Notes under the pieces: generated by a model
The model's database searches: none
What the model was told of the DNA's origin: nothing
What the model saw: only the letters and a program-made list of their open reading frames with translations
Shown here: piece after piece, positions 1-6,312 of the stretch
Layout of the letters: each line of letters starts with the position of its first letter
Numbering within the stretch: position 1 is the first letter of the stretch
Position numbers and translations under genes: made by a program
Origin: an uncultured Saprospiraceae bacterium
GTDB taxonomy: Bacteria; Bacteroidota; Bacteroidia; Chitinophagales; Saprospiraceae
Direction: 5' to 3'
Assembly (NCBI GenBank): GCA_937959095.1
Contig: CALGLY010000301.1
Span: 1 to 6,670 of the forward strand
Length of the DNA stretch: 6,670 bases

Positions 1-2
1 TA

Positions 3-116
3 AACAGTTATGCTTGTCTTTTTGTCTTGTAATTTCGTTAAAAATACTCGTCGTAGCTAAGGCTATGCCTGTGTTTTTTGCCTCATTACAAAACAAAAAT
101 CCTACACTTAACTGTT
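3..116. repeat. Long imperfect inverted repeat, REP- or MITE-like
   Basis: The whole stretch folds on itself around a centre near 59.5. The outer arms match perfectly (AACAGTTA at 3-10 with TAACTGTT at 109-116). A middle block pairs at 14 of 15 positions (19-33 with 85-99). An A/T block pairs at 40-44 with 75-79, and the tip is CGTAGC/GCTATG (52-57 with 62-67, one G:U) around a TAAG loop. The parts between blocks pair poorly, with one-base register shifts. There is no reading frame inside it. It could be a dispersed palindromic intergenic element, a non-autonomous mobile element, or the terminator region of a gene lying left of the window; the left boundary cannot be fixed because it touches the window edge. 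Confidence 0.6.
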
Positions 117-242
117 CATTTAATTCATTCTTCATTACTTAATCGAAATTTTGAATTTCTTTTTTTCATGTTCCTTATATAAATTCGTTAATTACAAAGT
201 TACAAAAAATTTACATTAAATTAACATTGAAAATATTTTTTC

Positions 243-271
243 TTCTTTCAAAGTTATGCTTTGTAGATTTG
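243..271 (+). promoter_or_regulatory. Candidate Bacteroidota promoter for the S15 peptidase gene
   Basis: TAGATTTG at 264-271 matches the Bacteroidota -7 consensus TAnnTTTG exactly. The -33 element is weak: TTC at 243-245 with an 18-base spacer, where TTG is expected. Transcription would start near 278 and give a leader of about 43 bases before the ATG at 321. The rest of 117-320 is very AT-rich, with no gene. The 8-mer CAAAGTTA occurs there twice (195-202 and 249-256); on the minus strand it reads TAACTTTG, also a -7 match, but I see no good -33 partner for either copy. Confidence 0.45.
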
Positions 272-320
272 TACACCCTCTTATTCCTATGAGATAAATG
301 ATTTTTACAAAATAGAACAT

Positions 321-2150
321 ATGAAGAATTACACTAAAATAACGACACTCCTAGTCGTGCTAAGTACTATTTTTAGCCTAGCTGCTTTCGGGCAAAAAGC
401 CAAACCCGTTTTCAAAGATGGTGAAGCACAAATTGTAGAAGCCTTTACGGATGCAGATAAATGGCTACGTCACGACCTTTGGGTAGAAACCGAATTTGAT
501 TCCGATTTGGATGGAAAACTAGATCGAATGCACGTTTCCGTCACACGTCCCGAACAGACAGAAACCGAGGGCTTGAAATTGCCCGTTGTCTATATAACAA
601 GCCCCTATTTTGCAGGTGTAGCTGATAATATTCCAGGTATATTTTGGGATGTAAAGCATGAACTAGGAGCGACACCACCAGCCCATGTTCACCCGCCGAT
701 TACCCGTCGAGGAGAGCGACCGATTATTTCTAATTCGCACATCAATACTTGGGTGCCACGCGGCTATGTGGTAGTGCATTCTTCTTCGCCTGGCACGGGC
801 TTATCACAAGGTTTTGCAACGGTAGGTGGCAAGAATGAATCGCTTGCACCAAAGGCAGTCGTGCAGTGGCTATGCGGCAAAGCAGATGGCTACACCACAC
901 CCGATGGCAACGAAAAAGTAAAAGCGTCTTGGTCTACCAAGCGAGTAGGCATGACGGGAACTTCCTACAATGGAACACTCCCGCTTGCTGCTGCCACTAC
1001 AGGCGTGAAAGGACTGAAAGCTATCATCCCTATTGCTCCCAATACTTCTTACTATCATTACTATCGCTCAAATGGTTTGGTGCGGCATCCAGGTGGCTAT
1101 TTGGGAGAAGATATTGATGTCTTATATGACTTTATTTATAGCGGCGACCAAAAGAAACGCGTGCTTGCCGATTCCTTAGTTCGAGATACAGAAATGGCGA
1201 ATGGCATGGATAGAGAGACAGGTGATTACAACGATTTCTGGGCTGGACGCGATTACCTTAATCAGCTTGCACCTATGAAAGCTGCGCTACTGATGTCGCA
1301 TGGTTTCAATGATTGGAATGTGATGCCTGAACATAGTTATCGCATCTATGAAGCAGTGAAAGACCAAGTGCCAAGTCAAATTTTTTATCATCAAGCGGGG
1401 CATGGCGGGCCGCCACCAATGACAATGATGAATCGTTGGTTTACGCGCTACCTGCACAATGTGAAAAATGACGTAGAGAAGGATGCTCGTTCTTGGATTG
1501 TTCGCGAAGGCGATAAGCGCGATGAACCTACGGCTTATGCAGATTATCCAAACCCAAAGGCTGCTCCTGTAGAATTGCACTTGACAAAAGGTGCGCCCGA
1601 AACAGGTAGCCTTACAAGTAAAAAACCAACTAATCAAGGTAGCGAAACACTAGTAGATAATTACTCCTTTTCGGGGGCTACGCTGGCACAGGCAGAAATC
1701 ACGAATCATCGCTTGTTGTATCTCACACCTACCTTGCAAGAAGACCTTCATATTTCAGGAATAGCAAGTGTAACGGTACGTTTGGCAAGTAGCAAGCCTG
1801 CCGCGAATCTATCGGTTTGGTTGGTCTCGCTGCCGTGGCAGAAAGGACGCAAGAGCAAAATCACCGACAACATCATCACTAGAGGTTGGGCTGATCCGCA
1901 GAATTATGCAGATTTATCTAAAAGTGCGCCACTCACTCCCAATGAATTCTATAAAATTACTTTCGATTTACAACCTGACGATCAAGTTATTCCAAAAGGA
2001 CAACAAATCGGCTTAATGATTTTTTCTAGCGATCGAGATTTTACGCTTTGGCCAAGCCCTGGCACGGAATTAACGATTGACTTGGATGGTACTACGCTTT
2101 CGTTGCCTGTGGTAGGTGGTAAGGCGATGTTTGATAAGGCAGTAGAGTAG
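321..2150 (+). CDS. Secreted S15-family peptidase, Xaa-Pro dipeptidyl-peptidase type
   Basis: This 609-residue alpha/beta-hydrolase resembles S15 peptidases, which cleave Xaa-Pro dipeptides from peptide N-termini (EC 3.4.14.11). Residues 1-24 form a signal peptide with a hydrophobic core and AAFG before Q25, so the enzyme is probably periplasmic or outside the cell. The nucleophile motif GTSYNG places the catalytic serine at S215. HGFNDWNV (327-334) supplies the aspartate D331, and HQAGHGGP (357-364) the likely histidine H361. SSSPGTGLSQG (153-163) is the conserved glycine-rich loop before the nucleophile. Residues from about 410 to the end fit the C-terminal beta-sandwich (PepX_C). It is shorter than the roughly 760-residue lactic acid bacterial PepX but near the size of other S15 members. 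There is no lipobox and no obvious type IX secretion tail. The ATG at 321 is chosen because the signal peptide begins there. It stands alone with its own promoter and terminator. The related CocE/NonD esterases cannot be fully excluded, but the HGxND motif favours a dipeptidyl-peptidase. Confidence 0.9.
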   Translation: MKNYTKITTLLVVLSTIFSLAAFGQKAKPVFKDGEAQIVEAFTDADKWLRHDLWVETEFDSDLDGKLDRMHVSVTRPEQTETEGLKLPVVYITSPYFAGVADNIPGIFWDVKHELGATPPAHVHPPITRRGERPIISNSHINTWVPRGYVVVHSSSPGTGLSQGFATVGGKNESLAPKAVVQWLCGKADGYTTPDGNEKVKASWSTKRVGMTGTSYNGTLPLAAATTGVKGLKAIIPIAPNTSYYHYYRSNGLVRHPGGYLGEDIDVLYDFIYSGDQKKRVLADSLVRDTEMANGMDRETGDYNDFWAGRDYLNQLAPMKAALLMSHGFNDWNVMPEHSYRIYEAVKDQVPSQIFYHQAGHGGPPPMTMMNRWFTRYLHNVKNDVEKDARSWIVREGDKRDEPTAYADYPNPKAAPVELHLTKGAPETGSLTSKKPTNQGSETLVDNYSFSGATLAQAEITNHRLLYLTPTLQEDLHISGIASVTVRLASSKPAANLSVWLVSLPWQKGRKSKITDNIITRGWADPQNYADLSKSAPLTPNEFYKITFDLQPDDQVIPKGQQIGLMIFSSDRDFTLWPSPGTELTIDLDGTTLSLPVVGGKAMFDKAVE

Positions 2151-2224
2151 GTTTTAGGAACTTAATGATGTCCAAGCACTTACTTCTACCTATGCAAAAA
2201 TGCATTAGACAAGCAGTACTCAAT

Positions 2225-2268
2225 AATTCAGCAGAGACTTGACAAATGTCTGCTGAATTGCCTTTTTT
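2225..2268 (+). terminator. Rho-independent terminator of the S15 peptidase gene
   Basis: An 11-bp perfect stem (AATTCAGCAGA at 2225-2235, TCTGCTGAATT at 2249-2259) with a 13-base loop is followed by GCC and six T's (2263-2268). It lies 75 bases after the peptidase stop codon and points the same way. The minus-strand side has no T-run after the stem, so it acts mainly rightward. Confidence 0.85.
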
Positions 2269-2359
2269 AACGAGCTCTTATCTCTTTCAATTTCTCCAAC
2301 TGATAATCTTCCGTCCAAAATACTTGCGCTAAATTTCGCTTGAGTTCAATATTTTTGTC
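2267..2359 (-). pseudogene. Possible C-terminal gene remnant without a start codon
   Basis: Reading leftward, a frame of 30 sense codons runs from just after an in-frame TAG (2360-2362) to a TAA at 2267-2269. It begins DKNIELKRNLAQVF and ends YQLEKLKEIRAR. It has no ATG or GTG; its first TTG is two-thirds of the way in. The composition looks protein-like (one W, balanced charges, leucines spaced as in a helix), unlike the K/N/F/I-rich translations expected from AT-rich spacer, and the segment has higher GC than other spacers here. It fits the tail of a gene whose front was lost next to the DUF998 gene. I do not recognise a family. Thirty open codons can arise by chance, so this is tentative. 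Confidence 0.3.
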
Positions 2360-2366
2360 CTACTAC

Positions 2367-2981
2367 TTAAATGTTCAAAAGCGGACTTTGCTCCGACTCT
2401 TTCATATATTGAAGCATAGAAAAGGATAAATAAGCACAATAAAAATAGAAGGTAAAGACCACAAAACGCTGTACTAAGCCATAATAAGGCATCAGATCGA
2501 CGATCGAAGCAAAGAGTGGAGCTAAGTTTAAGAATGTACCCAATACGATTAAAATAAAGACAAGTAGAGAAGTACTTCTAAAGCCTTCTCCAAGCCGATC
2601 TTTCCATCGGAAGAAGAAGACTAAAGGAGAAAAGTAGCCTACGATATTGAGTAAGCCAAACACATTATGCAAAGGGTGAGGTGATGCAAAAAAGATAGCT
2701 CCACATCCAAGCAACCCAAAGCATAAAAGGAATAGCCCTGGCAGATAGGGAAGTTGATAGCCTTTGGAAAACCAGATAATACCAAGCCCAAATAGGACGC
2801 TTAAAACAGCAGTACTGCCATCAACAAGCATCCATTGGGTATAAAAGGGAGAACCATCTTCTCCTATCTCGCTTAACGTTTGGGAAACCAAGTCATAATC
2901 TGGTAGCAGGTAGCCTAGAATAAGAGAGCCTACAATAAAAAGGAAGGCAATTATCCAGCCTAAAGAGAGTAAATTTTTCAT
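2367..2981 (-). CDS. DUF998 family integral membrane protein
   Basis: This 204-residue protein has about six membrane segments, at roughly 7-26, 52-72, 79-99, 106-124, 138-158 and 165-190. The signature of the DUF998 family, an acidic SQTxSExG stretch after the first segment, is visible as YDLVSQTLSEIGEDGSP (29-45), followed by the second membrane segment. A polar SPHPLHN loop lies at 100-106. No biochemical role is firmly established for the family. The ATG at 2981 is preferred over an upstream in-frame ATG at 3065: the first membrane helix starts right after it, and the longer form would add 28 polar residues and overlap the preceding gene by 46 bp. It lies 38 bp downstream of the DUF4440-type gene with no terminator or clear promoter between them, so the two are probably co-transcribed. 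The C-terminus (KESEQSPLLNI) is polar. Confidence 0.75.
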   Translation of the reverse strand: MKNLLSLGWIIAFLFIVGSLILGYLLPDYDLVSQTLSEIGEDGSPFYTQWMLVDGSTAVLSVLFGLGIIWFSKGYQLPYLPGLFLLCFGLLGCGAIFFASPHPLHNVFGLLNIVGYFSPLVFFFRWKDRLGEGFRSTSLLVFILIVLGTFLNLAPLFASIVDLMPYYGLVQRFVVFTFYFYCAYLSFSMLQYMKESEQSPLLNI

Positions 2982-3019
2982 TGTAACTTTTAGTGTAACA
3001 GTATTAACTTGACTGACTA

Positions 3020-3514
3020 TTAAGGCTCTTGATGATCGTAACTCAAAACCTGTTGCAGTCGCCACTTATCCTCTTCGAGCAACCAAGTGTGCGTGAATTT
3101 TGCCGTATTGGTATGACGTAAAGCCTTCTTTCCTTCTTTGATATAAAAAAGGTGTTCGCCCTGCTGGATAGCACCATAAAGTACCCCATTATTATAGAGT
3201 GGGAAAACCACGAGGCTTTCTGCTACTATTTTCCGAATGGGTTTCATTTCGGCATTGGAGCAAATGTATTTACTTACGTTATCCAAGAAAGTCGCTTTAT
3301 CTTGTATGCCGTTTTTATCGTGATAAAAAAGCATATCCTCTTGCACGAGGTCCTTTATTTCATCTAAACGACATCCATTAAAGCCGACTTCAAAAAGTAA
3401 ACTATCCATTGCCTGTAGTTCCAAAAACAGGGAGGAATTGCTGTCACTTTGTCCCATTAAAGGTTGCGTTATCAGGAAAGCTATTCCTAATAAAAGAGCG
3501 TATATATTTCTCAT
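3020..3514 (-). CDS. Exported NTF2-like protein (DUF4440/SnoaL type)
   Basis: This 164-residue protein has an N-terminal signal sequence (about 1-21, MRNIYALLLGIAFLITQPLMG) and one NTF2-like domain. The domain shows the pattern of this family: a helix with FNGCRLDEIKDLVQEDMLFYHDKNG (45-69), FLDNVSKYIC (76-85), VLYGAIQQGEHLFYI (111-125), and a C-terminal strand pair FTHTWLLEEDKWRLQQVLSYDH (140-161). C48 and C85 could form a disulfide once exported. NTF2-like cone folds bind small ligands or act as enzymes; nothing here fixes a substrate. The ATG at 3514 is chosen because it opens the signal peptide; the alternative ATG at 3580 lies inside the terminator hairpin and would put 22 odd residues in front. 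It is the first gene of a probable two-gene unit with the DUF998 gene. Its own promoter is not obvious: no TAnnTTTG lies in the 111-bp gap upstream, so read-through from the PspC gene is possible. Confidence 0.75.
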   Translation of the reverse strand: MRNIYALLLGIAFLITQPLMGQSDSNSSLFLELQAMDSLLFEVGFNGCRLDEIKDLVQEDMLFYHDKNGIQDKATFLDNVSKYICSNAEMKPIRKIVAESLVVFPLYNNGVLYGAIQQGEHLFYIKEGKKALRHTNTAKFTHTWLLEEDKWRLQQVLSYDHQEP

Positions 3515-3547
3515 TTTTATGTATTGATTGGTGTAGAAGTAGGGGAG

Positions 3548-3563
3548 TAGATAGGTATATCTA
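3548..3563. promoter_or_regulatory. AT-rich dyad before the DUF4440-type gene
   Basis: TAGATA-GGTA-TATCTA is a perfect 6-bp inverted repeat with a 4-base spacer, 34-49 bases upstream of the ATG at 3514 and directly beside the PspC-gene terminator. An overlapping dyad, ATAG-GTATAT-CTAT (3551-3564), shifts the centre by two bases. It could be a regulator site or part of the promoter of the two-gene unit. Chance is possible in AT-rich DNA. Confidence 0.3.
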
Positions 3564-3564
3564 T

Positions 3565-3600
3565 AAACATCCCGCACCATTTTAATGGTGCGGGATGTTT
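3565..3600 (-). terminator. Strong hairpin terminator after the PspC gene
   Basis: A perfect 16-bp stem (3565-3580 with 3585-3600) with a GC-rich core, CATCCCGCACCAT, and a TTTA loop lies 25 bases after the PspC stop codon. On the minus strand only TTT follows the stem; on the plus strand the stem runs into five T's (3598-3602). It may therefore be bidirectional, or leak leftward into the DUF4440-type gene. A smaller 7-bp hairpin (GTCAATT at 3609-3615, AATTGAC at 3619-3625) sits between it and the stop codon. Confidence 0.75.
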
Positions 3601-3625
3601 TTCAAACTGTCAATTATCAATTGAC

Positions 3626-5812
3626 TCACAAATTCTCCTGCACCAGCACACGTGGTTCAGGCGTGAGGCGCGCAGAACTAGTCTCATCGAGGCGTTGATA
3701 AAGCGTATCGCTCACTGCTAAGGTAAAGCGACTATTATCCGTGCCTTTGATGTTGGCATAGCGTAAATTGTAGCGTTCTGCATTCAATTTACTCTTATCC
3801 AAGTCTGCACTCAGGTAGTTGCCTTCGCCGAGTAATTCGATATGACTATCGTCCGCCTGGATGAGGGTGAGCGAATCAATACTCACGAATGCTTTAAGTT
3901 CATAGTCGCTTTCGTGACTGATTTTCATCTTCTCCTGCTTGAAGCCTTTCATCGTCACATCATCGGTGTCTTTTACTAACAAATAGCTCAAGTCAGGCAT
4001 TTTTATTGAAAGCCGAATCGGTTCGCTAGGATTATCCACATCCGAGCTGATGAAAAGTGTATTATCTACCTGTGTGAATTCGATACGATCGCGGTATTTG
4101 CGTCGTGCATCTATTCGGATATTACTAGAATAATCTTGCTCAATCGTCACTTTCATCTTGCCATCTATCTGCAAGTTTGTAAAATTATTGTAGTAGTATT
4201 CCTCTTCGTCCGATTGTTCTTTCATGCTCGTACAAGTCAAGCCCGATTCGGTCATCGTCCACACTTTATCTTCGGCATGTCTCCAGTAGGTACGATCGCC
4301 ATCGGCTCTATCGAAGCGATTGATTGCCTCTGAGATACCTTTATCGTAGACTACGTGTTTGCCATCGGGTATGCGTATCGTGAGGCGTACATTTTGCGCT
4401 CGGTACTTTTCGCCTTTTTGTACTTTGATGCTGGTTGGTATTGTCCAAACATTATCATTTTTATCAATCGAAAAATCTACTTTTCGAATCAAGTCGTGTG
4501 CTTCTTCTTGGTTCTTCCCTCTGGAGTAGTAGTGCTGTGCGCTTTGAAATTGACTACTTTCACTTCTCAATAAATCAATACGTACGCCTTCCACTAGCAA
4601 GTGGTCATCGGCAAGCACGAGTTCATTGTCTCCGAAGACGCGAAACAGATAATCCTCTGCGCCCGTGAGATGTGATGATTTCAAATAAATGGTATCCGAA
4701 CTCGTCGAAAAGACACTAGCTGCGCCATCCTCTCCTACACCTGCATTGAATTGGCGCGCCGTGAACATACCTATACCTAGTAGACTTATGACATTCACTA
4801 CCCAAAATGCACCTAGTCCTGCTCGCCAATAGTTGTTGAGGCGCAGCTTTGTCCAGCCACGCATGGCAAGGAAAAACAAAGCCAAGAGTGGAATACCAAT
4901 GATCAAAAACAGATTGGTGTAGCCTAGCCCTGCCATCCAGGGTGCATTCGGGAGAATGTAGCCCGCTAGTGGCATACTCATCACGAAGCTAATCGCGCCG
5001 GCTGCCCAAGTAACGATGAGCGCAATCGCAAGTGCGAAACTCACAATCACCAGCAATGGTCGCCAAAGGTGACCAATGGCGCGGAGCAAGGAACGGAACA
5101 CTTGCGCAATCAGCGAGAAAATTTTATTGATAAATCCTCGAATACCCGTGCTAGCCCCTCTAAGGTTTTTTTTTTGCGATTTAAATTCTTTACTAATCGT
5201 TTCGCCTGCTTCTGAAAAGCGTTTCGGTAACTCTTCTATTTCTTCTTCTATTATCTTCCCAATGTTCGATACATTCACGGTTTCGCCGCGCATCGCTAGG
5301 CGATCACTAGCGGTCACCGCTTCTGGCACGATGACCCATAGTAGAATATAAGCTACCGCCAAAAAGCCAATGGAAGTAAGGGTAAGAATAAGTAGAATAA
5401 GACGAACCCATAGTGGATCTTTGATGCCGAAATAAGCAGAAAGTCCAGAACACACGCCGCCAAGTACCTTATCTTCCGAATTACGGAACAGTCGCTTCCC
5501 TGTTTTGATGCCTTTTTTTGTGCGGCTATGTGCCTGGAATTCTTCTATTGGTTCAGCCCCAAATTCTTCGGGCATTCCCATGATGCCAACTGCTGCTTTG
5601 ACATCGGCTTGTGTAACAATCGGGCGATTTCCGAGTTGATCTTGAAACAACTCAGCCAATCGAGTTTCTATATCTCCGGTGATTTCGTCGTAGCCTTCCG
5701 AGGCTTCAAAGTGTTGGTGGATGCTGCCGAGGTAGCCACTCAGATACTCATATGCATCACTATCTATTTGGAAAGGGTATCCCCCTACGTTGATATTTAC
5801 AATCTTATTCAT
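3626..5812 (-). CDS. PspC-domain membrane protein with C-terminal GIN-like domain
   Basis: This 728-residue protein starts with a cytoplasmic segment typical of Bacteroidota PspC proteins (MNKIVNINVGGYPFQIDSDAY, then DEITGDIETRLAELF at 42-56). The PspC domain spans about 105-165 (KRLFRNSEDKVLGGVCSGLS, then a membrane helix ending in LLWVIVPEA). After a charged region (166-220) come about three more membrane helices (251-277, 299-318, 331-350). The rest (353-728) is probably periplasmic. Residues 470-528 contain the conserved end of the usual family member (IRIPDGKHVVYD, VWTMTESGLTCTS). An acidic linker (531-540) leads to about 160 residues (543-705) of short beta-strand repeats resembling the GIN/DUF2807 domain. 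The usual members are near 570 residues, so this looks like a fusion. PspC proteins act in envelope-stress responses; the exact role here is inferred. The ATG overlaps the padR gene by 8 bp, suggesting coupled translation. The A10 run at residues 213-216 is a slippage risk. Confidence 0.87.
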   Translation of the reverse strand: MNKIVNINVGGYPFQIDSDAYEYLSGYLGSIHQHFEASEGYDEITGDIETRLAELFQDQLGNRPIVTQADVKAAVGIMGMPEEFGAEPIEEFQAHSRTKKGIKTGKRLFRNSEDKVLGGVCSGLSAYFGIKDPLWVRLILLILTLTSIGFLAVAYILLWVIVPEAVTASDRLAMRGETVNVSNIGKIIEEEIEELPKRFSEAGETISKEFKSQKKNLRGASTGIRGFINKIFSLIAQVFRSLLRAIGHLWRPLLVIVSFALAIALIVTWAAGAISFVMSMPLAGYILPNAPWMAGLGYTNLFLIIGIPLLALFFLAMRGWTKLRLNNYWRAGLGAFWVVNVISLLGIGMFTARQFNAGVGEDGAASVFSTSSDTIYLKSSHLTGAEDYLFRVFGDNELVLADDHLLVEGVRIDLLRSESSQFQSAQHYYSRGKNQEEAHDLIRKVDFSIDKNDNVWTIPTSIKVQKGEKYRAQNVRLTIRIPDGKHVVYDKGISEAINRFDRADGDRTYWRHAEDKVWTMTESGLTCTSMKEQSDEEEYYYNNFTNLQIDGKMKVTIEQDYSSNIRIDARRKYRDRIEFTQVDNTLFISSDVDNPSEPIRLSIKMPDLSYLLVKDTDDVTMKGFKQEKMKISHESDYELKAFVSIDSLTLIQADDSHIELLGEGNYLSADLDKSKLNAERYNLRYANIKGTDNSRFTLAVSDTLYQRLDETSSARLTPEPRVLVQENL
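5166..5175 (-). other. A10 homopolymer inside the PspC gene
   Basis: On the coding strand, codons 213-216 read CAA AAA AAA AAC, an unbroken run of ten A's just after the PspC domain and before the remaining membrane helices. With eleven A's the frame meets TAG two codons after the run; with nine A's it meets TGA about 17 codons on. Either slip would leave a protein of roughly 216-235 residues with only the cytoplasmic segment and the PspC helix. Runs of nine or more A's are known sites of polymerase slippage and of replication indels. Confidence 0.6.
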
Positions 5813-6146
5813 TGGTGATAACGTTTTGTGTTGTCTGATTAACTGCGTTTACAAGTCGGTTCCAACTATCGAGCAATCCGTGCATAAATTCATTACCCTG
5901 TTCGGTCAGCGTATAATATTTTCTAGCAGGTCCTTTCGATGATTCCTTCAAGCGGTATTTTAGTAGTCCCGCATTTTTTAGTCGCGTCAGCAAGGGATAA
6001 AGCGTGCCTTCCACTACTATCAATTCGGATTCTTTTAGCCGCTTGATGATATCAGAAGGATACGCCTCTTGCTCCGCGATAATCGAAAGAACGCACAACT
6101 CCAGCACCCCCTTTCGCATTTGCGCTTTTGTATTTTCTAACTTCAT
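5805..6146 (-). CDS. PadR family transcriptional regulator (short type)
   Basis: This 113-residue DNA-binding protein consists of one winged helix-turn-helix and a short C-terminal helix, the size of the short PadR subfamily. Family marks are LELCVLSIIAEQEAYPSDIIKRLKE (15-39), the recognition-helix motif VEGTLYPLLTRLKNAGLL (45-62), and the wing KGPARKYYTLTEQG (71-84). The C-terminal helix (about 85-105) would pair two subunits. Family members usually repress their own operon by binding dyads near the promoter and let go on ligand binding or stress; the ligand here is unknown. It is the first gene of the operon and its last 8 bp overlap the start of the PspC gene, an arrangement common in Bacteroidota, so PadR very likely controls PspC. 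The ATG at 6146 gives the usual N-terminus (MKLENTKAQMRKGVLELCVL). No Shine-Dalgarno sequence is seen upstream, normal for this phylum. Confidence 0.92.
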   Translation of the reverse strand: MKLENTKAQMRKGVLELCVLSIIAEQEAYPSDIIKRLKESELIVVEGTLYPLLTRLKNAGLLKYRLKESSKGPARKYYTLTEQGNEFMHGLLDSWNRLVNAVNQTTQNVITNE

Positions 6147-6181
6147 AGGTCTTGTCGGTTTGAGAAGTAAATCGTTTAGTG

Positions 6182-6214
6182 AATTGATAATTTAAAATTG
6201 ATAATGAAGAATGA
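6182..6214. repeat. Short AT-rich direct repeats in the padR leader
   Basis: AATTGATAAT occurs at 6182-6191 and 6196-6205, 14 bases apart. The same 10-mer appears inverted after the PspC gene (3613-3622). TAATGAAGAATGA at 6202-6214 recurs in inverted form as TCATTCTTCATTA at 125-137. Such AT-rich words are often scattered in intergenic DNA of these genomes. They lie in the presumed untranslated leader of padR. Confidence 0.5.
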
Positions 6215-6218
6215 TTTC

Positions 6219-6236
6219 ATCTTGATTAATCAACAT
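6219..6236. promoter_or_regulatory. Candidate PadR operator in the padR leader
   Basis: TTGATTAATCAA (6222-6233) is a perfect 12-bp palindrome. On the padR strand it extends to ATGTTGATTAATCAAGAT, that is ATGT-N10-AGAT. Known PadR sites have ATGT-N8-ACAT or close variants, so this is near but not exact. It lies between the predicted transcription start (about 6275) and the padR ATG, where a bound repressor could block elongation. Confidence 0.4.
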
Positions 6237-6281
6237 ATCAAATACACCTAATTTACTTCGCTTTATCTCTTAATGACAACA

Positions 6282-6312
6282 CAAAGCTATATAAAAATAT
6301 AATACTATGCAA
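6282..6312 (-). promoter_or_regulatory. Bacteroidota promoter of the padR-PspC operon
   Basis: On the minus strand TTG (6312-6310) is followed after exactly 20 bases by TAGCTTTG (6289-6282), a full match to the Bacteroidota -33/-7 promoter form. Transcription would start near 6275, giving an untranslated leader of about 130 bases. A dyad, CTATG-caata-CATAG (6305-6319), covers the -33 element and is a second possible repressor site. Confidence 0.6.

Noticed and set aside
195..256. Two TAACTTTG words on the minus strand as promoters for a gene left of the window
   Set aside because: No TTG at a suitable distance upstream of either, and the long palindrome would sit in the leader.
870..1637. 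Open frames of 62-116 codons inside the S15 peptidase gene on either strand
   Set aside because: They lie fully within a gene with clear catalytic motifs, and their translations show no family-like pattern.
2192..2205. ATGCA-AAAA-TGCAT hairpin after the peptidase gene
   Set aside because: Only a 5-bp AT-rich stem with no T-run; the strong terminator follows at 2225-2268.
2982..3065. Longer start for the DUF998 protein at 3065
   Set aside because: It adds 28 polar residues before the first membrane helix and overlaps the upstream gene out of frame; ATG at 2981 fits the family start better.
3152..3381. Plus-strand frames opposite the DUF4440-type gene
   Set aside because: Shadows of a gene with a signal peptide and recognisable domain.
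3515..3580. Longer start for the DUF4440-type protein at 3580
   Set aside because: It starts inside the terminator hairpin and would bury the signal peptide behind 22 residues.
4136..5818. Plus-strand open frames of 65-96 codons opposite the PspC gene
   Set aside because: Antisense shadows of a well-supported gene; compositions are odd and none has a promoter-like element or known motif.
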